The position numbers and the translations under genes were made by a program. A model generated the notes under the pieces. It saw nothing but the letters and a program-made list of their open reading frames with translations. It made no database searches and was not told the DNA's origin. This document shows, in pieces, positions 21,972-30,503 of a stretch of 33,934 nucleotides of DNA. How positions within the stretch are numbered: position 1 is the stretch's first letter; each line of letters starts with the position of its first letter. Source of the stretch: an uncultured Eubacteriales bacterium (lineage in GTDB: Bacteria > Bacillota > Clostridia > Oscillospirales > Oscillospiraceae); assembly GCA_900319275.1 (NCBI GenBank), contig ONNS01000001.1:83448-117381 (forward strand), read 5' to 3'.

Positions 21972-22814
21972 ATGACAGTCATACGCAGAGGGCTTTGTCT
22001 CCTGCTTTGTATGATTCTATTGTTCACCTACAGCGTGACGGCCTGCGCGGAGGAGGAGTACCCCGGCACGGCCACCGGTATCCTGGATGCCCGAGAGTTG
22101 ACGGATAAGGTGGAAGAAATACTCGCACAGTACGGTGTGGACGGATCGCAGATTGCGGTGGGGTTTTATTACACCGGCACCGGGGATACCTATTTTTACC
22201 GCGGAGACAGTTGGATTTACAGTGCCAGTCTCTATAAGGTCCCGTTATATATTGCATTGGACAACGAGGCCGCTGACGGTAAGATTCTTGAAACGGGGAC
22301 TTTCCCGACGCTCTCCTTGCTGGACGCAGACCGGGATCGGGTGCTGATCAACTCTGTCAACAGCACAGCACTTTCGCTGATGGGGCATTTTGACAGCCCG
22401 GAGGATTGCCGCAAGGCCTATTGCAGCGTCTCAACACTGCCCGAGGACTATTATCAGCCTTGCTTTTATCGTCAAAGCTATTTCACTGCCAGATTTATGA
22501 CAGATGTCATGGCCTGGTTGTACAATCACTGTGATGACTACGCCAAGACGCTCGACAGTCTGTACCGTTCCCCGCTGCGTGAGGATCTCGCTTCGGTTGG
22601 CGAGACCTATACGATCGCCCAGAAGTATGGCGATTACAGCAATCAGAATGTGGACGTCCACCATGTGGCGGCGATTATCGATACGCCGACGCCGATCGTC
22701 GTGGTCGTGATGACCGAAAGGATGCCCAAGCACCGGAGCGTGATGAATGCGATCGCCACGATGCTGACGGGCTACGCGCTGGAGCTCGATGAACAGCTGA
22801 CATCGGACAAATAG
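21972..22814 (+). CDS. Exported serine hydrolase, class A beta-lactamase-like fold
   Basis: A 280-aa protein with a signal peptide (about 1-26, ending VTACAEE). The fold is that of beta-lactamase class A / penicillin-interacting proteins: SxxK motif SLYK with Ser86 and Lys89 (IYSASLYKVPLYIAL), an SxN-like element SVN (128-130) and a KTG-like KYG (218-220). The ends of the motifs differ from true beta-lactamases and there is no visible omega-loop glutamate, so a cell-wall peptidase or esterase role is more likely than antibiotic resistance. Start ATG 21972 follows GGGGGAG, 14 bp after the upstream stop, so the two genes form an operon. Confidence 0.82.
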   Translation: MTVIRRGLCLLLCMILLFTYSVTACAEEEYPGTATGILDARELTDKVEEILAQYGVDGSQIAVGFYYTGTGDTYFYRGDSWIYSASLYKVPLYIALDNEAADGKILETGTFPTLSLLDADRDRVLINSVNSTALSLMGHFDSPEDCRKAYCSVSTLPEDYYQPCFYRQSYFTARFMTDVMAWLYNHCDDYAKTLDSLYRSPLREDLASVGETYTIAQKYGDYSNQNVDVHHVAAIIDTPTPIVVVVMTERMPKHRSVMNAIATMLTGYALELDEQLTSDK

Positions 22815-22831
22815 AACCCAATGAAATAAAG

Positions 22832-22885
22832 ACAAGGGCTGTACGGCTTTCCATTCTGCCGGTACAGCCCTTGTTTGTTTTTGTT
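22832..22885. terminator. Terminator between convergent genes
   Basis: A 16-bp stem with one bulged base (22832-22847 with 22858-22874, ACAAGGGCTGTAC type) ends in TTGTTTGTTTTTG. It terminates the plus-strand hydrolase operon; the A-rich left flank may also serve the minus-strand operon, whose last gene ends at 22891. Confidence 0.85.
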
Positions 22886-22890
22886 GCACG

Positions 22891-23907
22891 TCAGGCCTCG
22901 GGTATGGCCGAGACAAAATAGATGATATCGCTCATAGTGCGCTCCTGATCCCAGTCCACACGATTGACCGTGCTGCCCTGCATCGCGATCGTGGCCGTCT
23001 GCCCACCGTCGAGCGTGTAGGCCTTCTGTACGCCCTTGTCAAAGATATACTGTCCGGCCTCGTTGACTGTGATGCGCCGCCAGAAGCGCCCCTCCTGGCC
23101 TGTGGTCATCAGCAGGTAGTGCAGGTGGTCCTTCTGGGCAATGACAGCGCGCGAGTACTGTGCGTTGATCTCGCCGACGGGATAGCGCTCGGTCTCGGTG
23201 CGCAGCACGCCGTCTTCCACCAGGATCGGGCCGAAAGCGACGGAGAACAGTACGTCGTTTTGCTCGATAAAGGCCTGTGCCTCGCCGGGACCGGCCAGCT
23301 CTCCGCGGTGGGAGAAGATCATATCGCCGCCGGCCGTGAAGAAGGCCGTGTCGACGCGCTGCGGCTCGTTGCGGTAGAGCTGCCGCTGATACACCGTGAT
23401 GCCCAGCGAACGGAGATCGTAAAAGTCACCGCTGAAGGCGATCACGGCGTTGGCCTCCTCGCCCATGACCGTGGCCTTCTGTCGGATGCCGGAATTGTAG
23501 CTGCCTCCGGCCAGCGCGCGCCGCAGCTGCGAGCCGTCGGCAAGCTTGATTTCGGCAAAGGTGACCGCCGCATTCTGGATCACCTCTTTCCAGGTGATGA
23601 CAAGAATGCTGTCGTCGCAGTAATAGCGCATGGTGGAGTCTTCCATACGCTCAATGTCGGCGTTCCAGGAGAGCTCCTGACCCTCGAGCAGCGTGGCCGA
23701 GCGGTCGATGAGAGACTGAATGACGGCGGGATCCGTCGTTTCCCCGAAGAGAGCGGGATTCGGCTTCGGCGCCAGCGCGTTTTCAGGGATCGTATAAACA
23801 GTTCCCGCGGCCAGCGCAGTTGTCGTGCCGAAGCTCAGAACGCACAGAGTGGCCAGCAGGACGGCAAGGGAGCGGATAGCGGTATAGATTTTATTTCTCT
23901 TTTTCAT
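22891..23907 (-). CDS. Exported phosphodiester glycosidase family protein (NAGPA domain)
   Basis: A 338-aa protein with a signal peptide (about 8-34, ending ALAAG). The C-terminal two-thirds read as the NAGPA/phosphodiester glycosidase domain: ANAVIAFSGDFYD, VAFGPILVEDG, SRAVIAQKDHLHYLLMTTG and the signature YTLDGGQTATI near the end. The domain is named for the uncovering enzyme that removes GlcNAc from phosphodiesters. Bacterial members act on exopolysaccharide or wall glycopolymers, such as teichoic-acid-type chains. It is the second gene after the LRR gene (18-bp gap). Confidence 0.87.
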   Translation of the reverse strand: MKKRNKIYTAIRSLAVLLATLCVLSFGTTTALAAGTVYTIPENALAPKPNPALFGETTDPAVIQSLIDRSATLLEGQELSWNADIERMEDSTMRYYCDDSILVITWKEVIQNAAVTFAEIKLADGSQLRRALAGGSYNSGIRQKATVMGEEANAVIAFSGDFYDLRSLGITVYQRQLYRNEPQRVDTAFFTAGGDMIFSHRGELAGPGEAQAFIEQNDVLFSVAFGPILVEDGVLRTETERYPVGEINAQYSRAVIAQKDHLHYLLMTTGQEGRFWRRITVNEAGQYIFDKGVQKAYTLDGGQTATIAMQGSTVNRVDWDQERTMSDIIYFVSAIPEA

Positions 23908-23925
23908 ATCCTCAGTATCCTTGTT

Positions 23926-25098
23926 TCAAGCAATTCCGTTTGCACGGTCTTCATCATATTTCATTTGTTCACGCAGCAGCGCATAGCGGGGGACCTGCTT
24001 TCCGGCAGAATCATAGCGCCAGCCTCCTTCCGTCGGGTCCGAACCCTGCATCAGTATCTCACAGTCGGGATGCAGACGGGCATATTCCTCAAACTGTTCC
24101 TTCGGAATCTTCGTGACGACAGCGCGCAGCCGCTCAAGCTCCAGCCCATACAGGCATGTCAGATCGGTGACCTCTTTCAGATTGCTGATATTCAAGTGCT
24201 TGAGCTTGGTGCACTTGGCAAGCGGGCTGAGATCGGTGACTGAGGTCGTAAAGATCTCCAGGTATTCCAGTTCCGGGCAGTTCTCCAGCGGCGTCAGGTC
24301 ATGCAGAGACGTGATCGCAATGATACAGGCCTCAAGCTTTGGCATGCCTGCGAGGAAGGAGAAGTCCGACAGGTAGAAGTTATGCCCGAGATCGAGATAT
24401 TTCGTCTCAGTACAATAGCCGAGCAGCGCACAGTTTTTGTCATTCACGGTGCGGATGCGCACACGCTCGGCATCGCTCATCACGCTGCGCTTGAGCGTCA
24501 TCAGCTTTGATGAGTAGTATTCCTCGTCAAACCAGATCCGCCAGACGACGCCGAGTGAGGGAAAATCCGCGCGAAACTGTGCCATGACGGCGTCGTCTAC
24601 GCCGCAGCCGTCAATGAGCAGATAGCGGCACTCGCGCAGATAGGGCGCCGCGGCGCGGAGTTTCTCCATGCCCTCGTTTCCGATCGGCACACGGTAAAAC
24701 TCGATGCGCTCCGATTCCGAGCTTACGGTCTGCCCAAAGAGATCAAACGACAGCCGCAGACGGAGTGCGGGGTAGGCCGTGCGGATCGGGTCCAGCGCAG
24801 AGACCGTATCGGCCGTATAGGCGCAGCGCCCGTCGCTGTCTACGAAGCAGATCTCCGTCAGTTCCGGCAGCCTGGGCAGTGCCTCCAGCAGCTCCTCCAC
24901 CGAAAGGCTCAGCGTCAGAGCGTCAAGGCTTGTGCTGTCGGAGGGGATTTCGGTTTTGCCGACAGGAACCATGTCCCCGGCCGCTATAGCCTGTCCATGC
25001 GGGCAGAAGAACAGCAGACAGCCGAGCAACAGCAGGCAGAATACGACCGCTCCGACCCTGTCGACCGTGTGCTGATCACGCTCTTTACAAAAGCGCAT
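23926..25098 (-). CDS. Membrane-anchored leucine-rich-repeat protein
   Basis: A 390-aa protein with an N-terminal membrane segment (about 14-40, VGAVVFCLLLLGCLLFFC) and an extracellular body. Residues about 230-330 hold four or five internalin-like repeats of roughly 22 residues (TKYLDLGHNFYLSDFSFLAGMPKLEACIIAITSLHDLTPLENCPELEYLEI...). The preceding region has weaker repeat character. Start ATG 25098 follows AAAGGAGATG. The role is probably protein or glycan binding at the cell surface; no sorting motif or catalytic residues were seen. It is co-transcribed with the NAGPA gene. Confidence 0.83.
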   Translation of the reverse strand: MRFCKERDQHTVDRVGAVVFCLLLLGCLLFFCPHGQAIAAGDMVPVGKTEIPSDSTSLDALTLSLSVEELLEALPRLPELTEICFVDSDGRCAYTADTVSALDPIRTAYPALRLRLSFDLFGQTVSSESERIEFYRVPIGNEGMEKLRAAAPYLRECRYLLIDGCGVDDAVMAQFRADFPSLGVVWRIWFDEEYYSSKLMTLKRSVMSDAERVRIRTVNDKNCALLGYCTETKYLDLGHNFYLSDFSFLAGMPKLEACIIAITSLHDLTPLENCPELEYLEIFTTSVTDLSPLAKCTKLKHLNISNLKEVTDLTCLYGLELERLRAVVTKIPKEQFEEYARLHPDCEILMQGSDPTEGGWRYDSAGKQVPRYALLREQMKYDEDRANGIA

Positions 25099-25122
25099 CT
25101 ATTTCATCTCCTTTAGTAAGGA

Positions 25123-25149
25123 CGGGCCAGCCGCAAAGCGGCTGGCCCG
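25123..25149. terminator. Strong hairpin between cysS and the LRR gene
   Basis: A perfect 12-bp GC-rich stem (25123-25134 with 25138-25149) closes an AAA loop (TTT on the minus strand). It sits just after the cysS stop, as a terminator would, but on the minus strand it is followed by CCTTACT rather than a T-run. It may be a weak or factor-dependent terminator, or a 5'UTR structure of the LRR operon. Confidence 0.5.
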
Positions 25150-25160
25150 CAATCATTGAA

Positions 25161-26612
25161 TTATATGCGTCTCCACTTGGCCCCGTGGGGGATGTCGGTG
25201 ACCTCGATCCCCTGCGCCTTCAGTTCGTCGCGGATGCGGTCGGCCTCGGCAAAGTTTTTGGCTTTCTTGGCCTCCTGACGGGCGAGGATCTGAGCCTCGA
25301 TCGCGGCATCGCTCTCGCCGCTCTCGCTGAGGACCGTAAAGCTCCCGGCCGCGAGCGCCTCTTTTTTCAGCTCCTCACGCTTGATGTCGGCCTTGGCGAT
25401 CAGGTCGAGACTCAGCACGCTGTCGAAGTCCGCAAGCGTATAGAGCTTGGTCGCGTCATTTGTCTTGGCCTTCAGCACGTCGTAGAGCGCCGTCACCGCG
25501 AGCGAGGTGTTCAGGTCGTTGTCGAGCGCCGCGCAGAATTTCTGCCGCAGCGCGGCGTAGGCGTCATTGTCGACCGCGCCGTCGTCGCTCTTCAAGGCGG
25601 CGATCTTGGCTATGAGCTTGTTGTAAGTCGTCTGCGCGTTGTCAAGGTTTTCCCAGCTGAACACGAGACTCTTGCGGTAGTGGCTCTGCAGGCAGAACAG
25701 GCGGTAGGCGCGCGGATCGTAGCCCTTTTCCTCCAGCAGCGAGACCGTCAGAAACTCGCCCTTGGATTTGCTCATTTTGCCGCCGGTGGTGTTCAGGTGG
25801 TAGACATGCATCCAGTAATTGCACCATTTGTGGCCCAGATAGCTCTCCGACTGGGCAATTTCGTTCGTGTGGTGGGGGAAGGCGTTGTCGATGCCGCCGC
25901 AGTGGATATCGAGATCGTCGCCCAGGTGCTTCATCGAAATGCCGCTGCACTCGATGTGCCAGCCGGGATAGCCGACGCCCCAGGGAGAGTCCCATTTGAG
26001 CGCCTGATCCTCGAACTTGGACTTGGTGAACCACAGCACAAAGTCGTTCTTGTTGCGCTTGTTGGTATCCTCCTCCACGCCCTCGCGCACACCGACGTCG
26101 AGGTCCTCGGCGTTGAAGTCGTTGAAAATGTAGTAGCGCTCGAGCTTCGAGGTGTCGAAGTACACGTTGCCGCCGGCGAGATACGCGTAGCCGGTGTCCA
26201 GCAGCTTCGTAATGATCTTGATATACTCGTCGATGCAGTTCGTGGCCGGCTCGACCACGTCGGGGCGGCGGATGCCGAGCTTTTCGCAGTCAGAGAAGAA
26301 GGCGTCGGTGTAAAACTGTGCGATCTCCATGACGGTCTTGTGCTCGCGGCGGGCGCCCTTGAGCATCTTGTCCTCACCCTCGTCAGCGTCCGAGGTCAGA
26401 TGGCCGACGTCGGTGATGTTCATGACACGCTTGAGGTTGTAGCCCGCGTAGCGCAGATAGCGGTCCAGGATGTCCTCCATGATGTAGGAGCGCAGGTTGC
26501 CGATATGCGCATAATGGTAGACCGTGGGGCCGCAGGTGTACATTTTCACGATGTCGGGATGGTTCGGCACGAACTCCTCCCGTTTGCGGGTGGCGGAATT
26601 GTAGAGGATCAT
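25161..26612 (-). CDS. cysS: Cysteinyl-tRNA synthetase
   Basis: Class I aminoacyl-tRNA synthetase charging tRNA-Cys. The 483-aa protein shows the zinc site start MYTCGPTVY with the HIGH-type motif HIGN, ECSGISMKHLG, GGIDNAFPHHTNEIAQSE and KMSKSKGEFLTV. The C-terminus has EAKKAKNFAEADRIRDELKAQGIEVTDIP, a family signature. Length is typical. ATG 26612 follows AAAGGAG. Only 37 bp separates it from pgsA, too little for a T-box, so charging-dependent control at this gene is not evident. Confidence 0.97.
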   Translation of the reverse strand: MILYNSATRKREEFVPNHPDIVKMYTCGPTVYHYAHIGNLRSYIMEDILDRYLRYAGYNLKRVMNITDVGHLTSDADEGEDKMLKGARREHKTVMEIAQFYTDAFFSDCEKLGIRRPDVVEPATNCIDEYIKIITKLLDTGYAYLAGGNVYFDTSKLERYYIFNDFNAEDLDVGVREGVEEDTNKRNKNDFVLWFTKSKFEDQALKWDSPWGVGYPGWHIECSGISMKHLGDDLDIHCGGIDNAFPHHTNEIAQSESYLGHKWCNYWMHVYHLNTTGGKMSKSKGEFLTVSLLEEKGYDPRAYRLFCLQSHYRKSLVFSWENLDNAQTTYNKLIAKIAALKSDDGAVDNDAYAALRQKFCAALDNDLNTSLAVTALYDVLKAKTNDATKLYTLADFDSVLSLDLIAKADIKREELKKEALAAGSFTVLSESGESDAAIEAQILARQEAKKAKNFAEADRIRDELKAQGIEVTDIPHGAKWRRI

Positions 26613-26649
26613 AAATAATCTCCTTTAGACAAATTACACGATCGGGGAA

Positions 26650-27165
26650 TTAGTCCCGGAAAACGTCCTTGTTCCGAATGAAATACTCCACGCCGGACCA
26701 GACCGTCGTGACGACGATGACGGCTGTGACGAGGAGACACAGTGTCTGACTGCTGCCAAAGAGCAGCATCAGACCCAAGCCGACCATCGTGCTCGCGGTC
26801 TTGATCTTGCCGGACCAGCCGGCGGCGATGACGCGCTGCTGCTCGACAGCGAGGAGGCGCAGCCCGGACACCGCAAATTCACGAAACAGCACGATCGCCA
26901 CGGCCCAGCCGGGCATCAGGCCGCGTTCCACGAAAAAGCACATAGCCGCGAGCACCAGGATCTTGTCGGCCAGTGGGTCCATGAACTTGCCGAAGTCGGT
27001 GATCTGGTTGTAGTGCCGCGCCACATAGCCGTCCGCATAGTCCGACAGGCAGGCCAGCGTATACACGACAAAGCCCGCCACATTATGCCCGGTATACACC
27101 AGTGCCAGGAATACCGGCACCAGCACCATGCGCACGATCGTAATTTTACTTGCAGTTGTATGCAT
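26650..27165 (-). CDS. pgsA: CDP-diacylglycerol-glycerol-3-phosphate 3-phosphatidyltransferase
   Basis: Makes phosphatidylglycerol-phosphate, the first committed step to phosphatidylglycerol. A 171-aa integral membrane protein with several hydrophobic helices. The CDP-alcohol phosphotransferase signature DYADGYVARHYNQ...GKFMDPLADK supplies the metal-binding aspartates. Length is typical of bacterial PgsA. It precedes cysS by 37 bp on the same strand. The start is ATG 27165, with only a weak ribosome site in the upstream repeat region. Confidence 0.95.
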   Translation of the reverse strand: MHTTASKITIVRMVLVPVFLALVYTGHNVAGFVVYTLACLSDYADGYVARHYNQITDFGKFMDPLADKILVLAAMCFFVERGLMPGWAVAIVLFREFAVSGLRLLAVEQQRVIAAGWSGKIKTASTMVGLGLMLLFGSSQTLCLLVTAVIVVTTVWSGVEYFIRNKDVFRD

Positions 27166-27171
27166 TTGTCA

Positions 27172-27343
27172 AGACTCCGTTTCGTGTCACACTGTTTTCC
27201 AATTAAAAGTAGACACTATTAATTGGAAAGGCGCCGCTAAACGCGTCGCCCATCTGTGCGAAAGCACAGATGACGTCTGATACAGACTCCGACGCGCTAT
27301 CGCGCTATTAAAAGTATACTTTGTCTACTTTTAATCGGAGTCT
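27172..27343. repeat. 172-bp nested inverted-repeat element between rimO and pgsA
   Basis: It is bounded by AGACTCCG (27172-27179) and CGGAGTCT (27336-27343), with a third copy AGACTCCG at 27284. Inside, a perfect 14-bp inverted pair is ATTAAAAGTAGACA (27202-27215) and TGTCTACTTTTAAT (27322-27335), and CGCGTCG/CGACGCG pair at 27242 and 27290. Local hairpins: an 11-bp stem 27196-27229, a 9-bp stem 27251-27272 with a GAAA tetraloop, and a 10-bp stem 27307-27335. It fills the gap between the two genes, looks like a small non-autonomous palindromic element or structured RNA, and has no coding frame. Confidence 0.6.
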
Positions 27344-27347
27344 AGTA

Positions 27348-28664
27348 TTACACCATTTCGCCGATCAGATTGCCGTCCTCGACGTCGCGGATTGCAACGT
27401 CGACCATTGTGCCGGGCTCGGCCTCGCCATAGAACAGCACCAGACCGTCGATATCGGGGGAATCGGCGTAACTGCGGCCAACACACATGCCGCTCTCTTC
27501 GTCGGTGTACTCAAACAGCACGCGGATCGTCCGGCCGATGAAGCTTTCGAGAAAAGCGTCCATGATCGGCTGCTGCAGCTCTAGGATCAGATCGGCGCGG
27601 CGCTGTGCGGTCTCGGCGTCCACATGCTCCATGCGCTCAGCCGGGGTCCCTTCCTCGGGTGAGAAGGGGAAGACGCCGACGCGCTCAAGCTTTGCCTCTT
27701 TCAGAAATTCACAGAGCTCTTCAAACTCGGCCTCGCCCTCGCCGGGCAGACCGGCGATCAGACTGGTGCGCAGCACCAGGCCCGGGATCTTTTCCCGGAG
27801 CGTCCGGAACAGCGCGCGGATCTCTCCGCCGGTGCCGCGGCGGTTCATACGCTTGAGAATGCCGTCGTTGATGTGCTGGATCGGGATATCGAGATATTTT
27901 ACGATCTTGTCGTTGCCTGCCAGCTCCCGGATCAGCTCGTCGTCGAACTGGTCGGGATAGAGATAGTGCAGGCGGATCCACTCGATGCCCTCGATCTTGG
28001 CAAGCTCACGGCACAGCAGGGCCAGCGAGCGCTTGCCGTAGATGTCGGTGCCGTAGCGCGTGATATCCTGCGCGATGACGATGATCTCGCGGATGCCGTG
28101 GGCGGCCAGATCGCGCGCCTCATCCAGCACGTTCTCGATCGGACGCGAGCGGTAGCGGCCGCGGATATAGGGGATCGCGCAGAAGGCGCAGAAGTTGTCG
28201 CAGCCCTCGGCAATGCGCAGATAGGCCCAGCCCGGTCCGGTCGAGACCACGCGCGGCGTCTCGTCGATCGGGCCGCTCTGGTCGGCAAAGCGAGCGACCT
28301 GGTGCTCTTCGAGCACAGCGTCGCAGGCCTCGACGATATCGCTGAAGGACCCGACGCCGAGCACGGCGTCGATCTCCGGCAGCTCGTCGAGGATCGTATC
28401 CTTGTAGCGCTCGGAGAGACAGCCCGTGACGATCAGGCCGCGGAGCTTCCCCTCGGCCTTCAGCCGCGCCATCTCTAAAATGTTGTCGATGGCCTCGGAC
28501 TTGGCAGCGTCGATGAAGCCGCAGGTATTCACAATCGCCAGATCCGCGCCCTCGGCCTCGGACACCGGGGTATACCCGGCCTCGGTGAGCAGATAGAGCA
28601 TCTGCTCGCTGTTCACGAGATTCTTGGCGCAGCCAAGCGAGATCATAGCAAAGGTTTTATCCAT
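27348..28664 (-). CDS. rimO: Ribosomal protein S12 methylthiotransferase RimO
   Basis: Radical-SAM enzyme that methylthiolates an aspartate of ribosomal protein S12. The 438-aa protein has the N-terminal UPF0004 domain (ISLGCAKNLVNSEQM, with iron-sulfur cysteines including VNTCGF) and the radical-SAM cluster motif CDNFCAFC in AEGCDNFCAFCAIPYIRGRYRSR. The C-terminal TRAM domain includes YADSPDIDGLV, which is typical of RimO rather than MiaB. ATG 28664 follows AAGGAC. It is the last gene of the prmC-recA-recX-rimO run. Confidence 0.95.
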   Translation of the reverse strand: MDKTFAMISLGCAKNLVNSEQMLYLLTEAGYTPVSEAEGADLAIVNTCGFIDAAKSEAIDNILEMARLKAEGKLRGLIVTGCLSERYKDTILDELPEIDAVLGVGSFSDIVEACDAVLEEHQVARFADQSGPIDETPRVVSTGPGWAYLRIAEGCDNFCAFCAIPYIRGRYRSRPIENVLDEARDLAAHGIREIIVIAQDITRYGTDIYGKRSLALLCRELAKIEGIEWIRLHYLYPDQFDDELIRELAGNDKIVKYLDIPIQHINDGILKRMNRRGTGGEIRALFRTLREKIPGLVLRTSLIAGLPGEGEAEFEELCEFLKEAKLERVGVFPFSPEEGTPAERMEHVDAETAQRRADLILELQQPIMDAFLESFIGRTIRVLFEYTDEESGMCVGRSYADSPDIDGLVLFYGEAEPGTMVDVAIRDVEDGNLIGEMV

Positions 28665-28697
28665 AGCAGAAGTCCTTAATATAGAGAATAGGCGAGC

Positions 28698-29324
28698 TTA
28701 ATTCGGCTCTTCGTCGAGCTCCGCGCGGAAACTCGCAAGCGCCTCGCGGATCTCATCCCAGCCGAAGCCGCGGCGGGCGAGCGCCGCGCTGACCTTTCGC
28801 ACCTGGTCGCGGTCCTCCGGGTCCTTCAATCGCGCGGCGATGAATTTGTCGATCCTGTCATGGGCGGGGCTCGCCTGGCCCATGGCCTCGTCCCAGAGCG
28901 AGCGGTCGAGCCCGCGGCGCTGCAGCTCCTGCCGGACGCGCCCGGCACCGTAGCCCCGGGCGGTGTAGTGCCGCGCGAGAGCAGCGGCATAGCTCTCGTC
29001 GTCCAGCAGCCGGTTTTGCACCAGCCAGGCAACCGTCTCGGCGGCGGCGCGTTCGTCCTCACCCTTGCTGACAAGCTTGTCAAAGAGCTCCTTTTCGCTC
29101 ATTGCGCGGCGCGAGAGCAGATCGAGCGCGCGTGCGCGCGTCCTCGCGGACGAGGCCGCAGCGCGAAGCCCGGCGAGCTCTTCCTCGTCCAGCTCCCGCC
29201 CCGCATAGAGGCGCAGATCGGTGACGACGTTCAGCGTCGTTTTGATCTCCTCGCCGCTTGTGAGCAGCACCGTGACGCGATCGCTCGCCGTCTGGCGCAG
29301 CGCGGCGACAGTTGTCGGGGCCAT
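28698..29324 (-). CDS. recX: Regulatory protein RecX
   Basis: Modulates RecA filaments. A 208-aa, mostly helical protein with the three-helix repeats of RecX: RALDLLSRRAMSEKELFDKLVSKG, VAWLVQNRLLDDESYAAALARHYTARGYGAGRVRQELQRRGL, and a third near the C-terminus (ALARRGFGWDEIREAL). The ATG (29324-29322) overlaps the recA stop by one base (TGATG), so the two are coupled, as expected. Confidence 0.94.
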   Translation of the reverse strand: MAPTTVAALRQTASDRVTVLLTSGEEIKTTLNVVTDLRLYAGRELDEEELAGLRAAASSARTRARALDLLSRRAMSEKELFDKLVSKGEDERAAAETVAWLVQNRLLDDESYAAALARHYTARGYGAGRVRQELQRRGLDRSLWDEAMGQASPAHDRIDKFIAARLKDPEDRDQVRKVSAALARRGFGWDEIREALASFRAELDEEPN

Positions 29325-30454
29325 CAGCCCTCGTCAAAGTCCGCGGCTGTGATGTCGAGCCCCTTGGCGGCGGAGCTGAGCTCGGGCAGCCGTCCGGTGG
29401 CGGCCGCGGCGCGCTTGGCCTGCGGGCTCATGAGGTCGCCCGCGTGCTCGCGGATCTGCCGCTCGATATCGTCGCAGATGTCGGGATTGTCGACCAGGAA
29501 CTGCTTGACGCCGTCCTTGCCCTGGATGCGGTTGCCCGCCACGGTAAACCAGGCGCCGCCCTTGTCGATCAGCTCAAGCTTGACGGCCAGATCGATGATC
29601 TCGCTGACGCGCGAGATACCCTCGCCGTACATGATATCGAATTCGGCCTCGCGGAACGGGGGAGCCACCTTGTTTTTGACAACCTTGGCGCGCGTGCGGT
29701 TGCCGATCATCTCGCCGTTGACCTTCAGCGTCTCGATACGGCGCACATCGATGCGGACACTGGCGTAGTATTTGAGCGCCAGGCCGCCGGGCGTGGTCTC
29801 GGGGTTGCCGTACATGACACCGATCTTCTGGCGCAGCTGGTTGATGAAAATGACCGTGCAGTTGTTCTTGCTGATCGCGCCGGCCAGACGGCGCATGGCC
29901 TGGCTCATCAGACGGGCCAGCATGCCGACGACCGTGTCGCCGACCTCGCCCTCGAGCTCGGCGCGGGGAATCAGCGCCGCAACGGAGTCGACCACCACCA
30001 CGTCGATCGCGCCGGAGCGCACAAGACTCTCGGTGATGTCCAGGGCCTGCTCGCCGGTGTCGGGCTGGGAGATCAGCAGATCGTCGATGTTGACGCCGAG
30101 GGCGCGGGCATAGGCCGGCTCGAGTGCATGCTCGACGTCGATATAGGCGGCGGTGCCGCCGTTTTTCTGGCTGGAGGCGACGACGTGCAGCGCGAGCGTC
30201 GTCTTGCCGGAGGCCTCGGGTCCGTAGATCTCGATGATGCGGCCCTTCGGCACACCGCCGATGCCCAGCGCAAGATCCAGCGCCAGCGAGCCCGTGGACA
30301 GAGCTTCCACATTTACGGGGATATCATCGCCCAGGCGCATGATCGTGCCCTTGCCGTAGTCCTTCTCGATCTTGGCGATGGCCGTTTCCAGTGCTTTCTT
30401 CTTATCGGCGTCAGCCGGCGCCGCAGCGGCGGCAGGTTTTTTCTTCTCAGCCAT
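29324..30454 (-). CDS. recA: Recombinase A
   Basis: Strand-exchange protein of homologous recombination and SOS co-protease. The 376-aa protein has an Ala/Lys-rich N-terminal extension (about 20 residues), then [23 protein letters not shown], Walker [20 protein letters not shown], loop 2 region [22 protein letters not shown] and [15 protein letters not shown]. Length is slightly above the norm because of the two low-complexity ends. AAGGAG precedes ATG 30454. Only 49 bp separates it from prmC and no LexA-type palindrome (GAAC-N4-GTTC) is visible there. Confidence 0.98.
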   Translation of the reverse strand: MAEKKKPAAAAAPADADKKKALETAIAKIEKDYGKGTIMRLGDDIPVNVEALSTGSLALDLALGIGGVPKGRIIEIYGPEASGKTTLALHVVASSQKNGGTAAYIDVEHALEPAYARALGVNIDDLLISQPDTGEQALDITESLVRSGAIDVVVVDSVAALIPRAELEGEVGDTVVGMLARLMSQAMRRLAGAISKNNCTVIFINQLRQKIGVMYGNPETTPGGLALKYYASVRIDVRRIETLKVNGEMIGNRTRAKVVKNKVAPPFREAEFDIMYGEGISRVSEIIDLAVKLELIDKGGAWFTVAGNRIQGKDGVKQFLVDNPDICDDIERQIREHAGDLMSPQAKRAAAATGRLPELSSAAKGLDITAADFDEG

Positions 30455-30503
30455 GGGAGTTCTCCTTCATCTCATTATTTTTCTGAATCATTGCAGCGGG
30501 GAC

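Noticed and set aside
21972-22814. Antibiotic-resistance beta-lactamase
   Set aside because: The SxxK and fold are shared, but the SDN and KTG motifs are altered and no omega-loop glutamate is evident, so a wall-associated hydrolase is more likely.
25185-26618. 477-aa plus-strand open frame opposite cysS
   Set aside because: Exact antisense of cysS in high-GC DNA; no ribosome site and no recognisable domain.
26613-26649. T-box riboswitch for cysS
   Set aside because: Only 37 bp lies between pgsA and cysS and no T-box sequence or antiterminator stem is present.
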